Of a DNA stretch of 42,357 bases, positions 40,758-42,357 are shown one piece after another. Position 1 is the first letter of the stretch. Every line of letters begins with the position of its first letter. This DNA is from Firmicutes bacterium UBA5496 (lineage in GTDB: Bacteria > Bacillota > Proteinivoracia > UBA4975), in NCBI GenBank assembly GCA_002427015.1, contig DIPE01000027.1, forward strand, positions 1-42,357, in the 5' to 3' direction. Below the pieces are notes generated by a model. The model was not told the origin of the DNA. It saw only the letters and a list, made by a program, of their open reading frames with translations, and did no database searches. The position numbers were made by a program, and so were the translations under genes.

Positions 40758-42308
40758 GTGACGATTATTTCAACACCAGTTGTACTTTTGATTGTGTTCG
40801 TGGCATCGACTCTTGCTGCCATCGGCGGATATATAGTGCGCAAATTGCTGGCCGAAGCCAAGATTGCTTCTGCCGAAGAAGCTGCCAAGAAACTCATTGC
40901 TGATGCAATAAAAGAAGCCGATTCCAAAAAACGCGAGACTATTCTTGAAGCCAAAGAGGATATCCACCGGCTGAGAACGGAATTAGATAATGAGATTAAA
41001 GAGCGCCGCCAGGAACAGCAGCGTATCGATAAACGCCTGAATCAAAAGGAAGAGACTCTGGATCGCAAGCTGGAAACCGTAGAAAAAAAAGAGGAGACCC
41101 TGCGTCTCAAAGAAACAGAATTAGAGCAAATGGAACAAAAGATTCAGGAACTGCACCAGCGACAGCTGCAAGAATTGGAACGGCTGTCCGGGCTTTCCCA
41201 GGAAGAAGCCCGGGAATTGTTGTTGCAAAATGTAAAAAAGGAAACACGTCACGAGGCCGCACAGCTGATAAAAGAAATCGAAAACCAGACCAAGCTGGAA
41301 GCCGAGAAACGGGCCCGAGAAATTATCTCTCAGTCCATTCAACGCTATGCTGCAGACCATGTGGCTGAAACAACAGTTTCCGTTGTCAGCCTGCCCAATG
41401 ACGAGATGAAGGGACGGATTATTGGCCGGGAAGGCCGCAATATCCGGGCCTTGGAAACACTGACCGGCATTGACCTGATTATTGATGATACTCCCGAGGC
41501 CGTCATCGTCTCCGGTTTTGACCCTGTGCGCAGAGAAGTAGCCCGAATCGCCCTGGAAAAACTCATTGCTGATGGGCGCATTCATCCCGGCCGCATCGAA
41601 GAAATGGTCAGCAGAGCGCAAAAAGAGGTTGAAGCCCAGATCAAAGAGGAGGGCGAGCAGGCTACCTTTGACAGCGGCATTCACGGCCTGCATCCCGAAC
41701 TAATCAAACTCCTGGGCCGGCTTAATTTCAGGACAAGTTACGGGCAGAATGTCTTAAAACATTCCTTGGAAGTTTGTCATCTTGCAGGGATGATGGCTGC
41801 GGAAATCGGCGCAGACGTCAGGCTTGCGAAAAGGGCAGGTTTGCTTCATGACATTGGCAAGGCCATTGACCATGAAGTCGAAGGCCCTCACGTTGCCATT
41901 GGCGCTGATGTGGCCAAAAAATACCGAGAGAGCCCAGCGGTTATTCATGCCATTGCCGCTCATCATGGGGATCTGGAGCCGGAAACGGTTGAAGCCGTCC
42001 TGGTTCAGGCTGCTGACGCTATTTCAGCCGCCCGCCCCGGCGCTCGCAGAGAAACCTTGGAAAACTATATCAAGCGCCTGGAAAAGCTGGAGGAAATCGC
42101 TGATTCTTTCCAGGGAGTGGAAAAATCCTATGCTATTCAGGCAGGACGGGAAATTCGCATTATCGTCAAGCCCGATCGCGTTGATGATGTCATTGCCAGT
42201 GAAATGGCTCGGGATATCGTCAAGCGCATTGAAGGCGAGATGGAATATCCCGGACAAATTAAAGTTACCGTCATTCGAGAAGTTCGCGCTGTTGAATATG
42301 CCAGGTAA
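40758..42308 (+). CDS. rny: Ribonuclease Y
   Basis: A membrane-anchored endoribonuclease that starts mRNA decay in Bacillota. The order is an N-terminal membrane helix (residues 6-28, TPVVLLIVFVASTLAAIGGY), a long coiled coil (30-200), a KH domain (IIGREGRNIRALETLTGIDL, near residue 220) and an HD domain (HSLEVCHLAGMM and LLHDIGKAIDHE, residues 330-425). At 516 residues it is full length. The start is unclear: the GTG at 40758 lies inside the ribosome site GAGGAGGTG, and ATT codons at 40764 and 40767 have the better spacing. Confidence 0.95.
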   Translation: MTIISTPVVLLIVFVASTLAAIGGYIVRKLLAEAKIASAEEAAKKLIADAIKEADSKKRETILEAKEDIHRLRTELDNEIKERRQEQQRIDKRLNQKEETLDRKLETVEKKEETLRLKETELEQMEQKIQELHQRQLQELERLSGLSQEEARELLLQNVKKETRHEAAQLIKEIENQTKLEAEKRAREIISQSIQRYAADHVAETTVSVVSLPNDEMKGRIIGREGRNIRALETLTGIDLIIDDTPEAVIVSGFDPVRREVARIALEKLIADGRIHPGRIEEMVSRAQKEVEAQIKEEGEQATFDSGIHGLHPELIKLLGRLNFRTSYGQNVLKHSLEVCHLAGMMAAEIGADVRLAKRAGLLHDIGKAIDHEVEGPHVAIGADVAKKYRESPAVIHAIAAHHGDLEPETVEAVLVQAADAISAARPGARRETLENYIKRLEKLEEIADSFQGVEKSYAIQAGREIRIIVKPDRVDDVIASEMARDIVKRIEGEMEYPGQIKVTVIREVRAVEYAR

Positions 42309-42332
42309 AACCTCCGGGTTTTACCTTTTTTT
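42304..42332 (+). terminator. Intrinsic terminator after rny
   Basis: GGTAAAACC (42304-42312) pairs with GGTTTTACC (42317-42325) over a 4-base loop TCCG, followed by seven T (42326-42332). It overlaps the rny stop codon. Confidence 0.92.
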
Positions 42333-42357
42333 ACTAAGTCCTACGGTAGGATGTCAA

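Noticed and set aside
1..42357. CRISPR arrays, tRNAs, rRNAs, insertion sequences, phage genes
   Set aside because: No spaced direct repeats, cloverleaf-like segments, transposase motifs or flanking inverted repeats were seen; spacers are nearly all under 100 bases.

Overview
The window is a compact, almost fully coding stretch of a spore-forming Bacillota chromosome, most likely a Clostridia-type lineage. The order rpsB-tsf-pyrH-frr-uppS-cdsA-dxr-rseP-ispG ... nusA-ylxR-ylxQ-infB-rbfA-nrnA-truB-ribF-rpsO-pnp-ylxY-ymxH-dpaA-dpaB-asd-lysC-dapA-rnj-tepA-ylzJ-ftsK ... ymfK-rodZ-rimO-pgsA-cinA-recA-recX-rny is the backbone known from Bacillus and Clostridia. The dipicolinate synthase genes, SpoIIIE-type translocase, ymxH, tepA and ylzJ point to endospore formation. 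nrnA between rbfA and truB is the clostridial arrangement. I cannot name a genus. I count 46 genes, 45 on the plus strand and one on the minus strand. No tRNA, rRNA, CRISPR array or insertion sequence is visible. The longest stretch without a gene is about 160 bases, before rny.

Region 1 (1-8706): the end of rpsB, then translation genes (tsf, frr), UMP kinase, and lipid-carrier and isoprenoid genes (uppS, cdsA, dxr, ispG) around the RseP protease. A glycosyltransferase and an MgtC-like membrane protein sit where proS, polC and rimP usually lie.

Region 2 (8753-18110): the nusA-infB translation and RNA cluster, from NusA through IF2, RbfA, NrnA, TruB, RibF and S15 to PNPase, with many short overlaps and ending in a clear terminator.

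Region 3 (18162-24591): a sporulation and lysine/dipicolinate block. It holds a deacetylase-like protein that has probably lost catalysis, YmxH, a glycine-rich stress-type protein, then dpaA-dpaB-asd-lysC-dapA. Aspartate is converted to dihydrodipicolinate by LysC, Asd and DapA, and then to dipicolinate by DpaA/DpaB. A sigma-K-like promoter lies before dpaA.

Region 4 (24675-35073): RNase J, TepA, YlzJ-like, UppP and FtsK/SpoIIIE, then one antisense P-loop ATPase behind a 20-bp palindromic bidirectional terminator, then ymfK, rodZ, rimO and pgsA.

Region 5 (35152-42332): the most unusual part. Between pgsA and recA lie a small membrane protein translationally coupled to a truncated FtsH-like protease, a CinA reduced to its C-terminal domain, and a membrane-bound metallophosphoesterase. 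recA has a strong promoter with a LexA-type box, followed by recX. rny (RNase Y) has a near-consensus promoter and a long leader that can form competing terminator and antiterminator structures.
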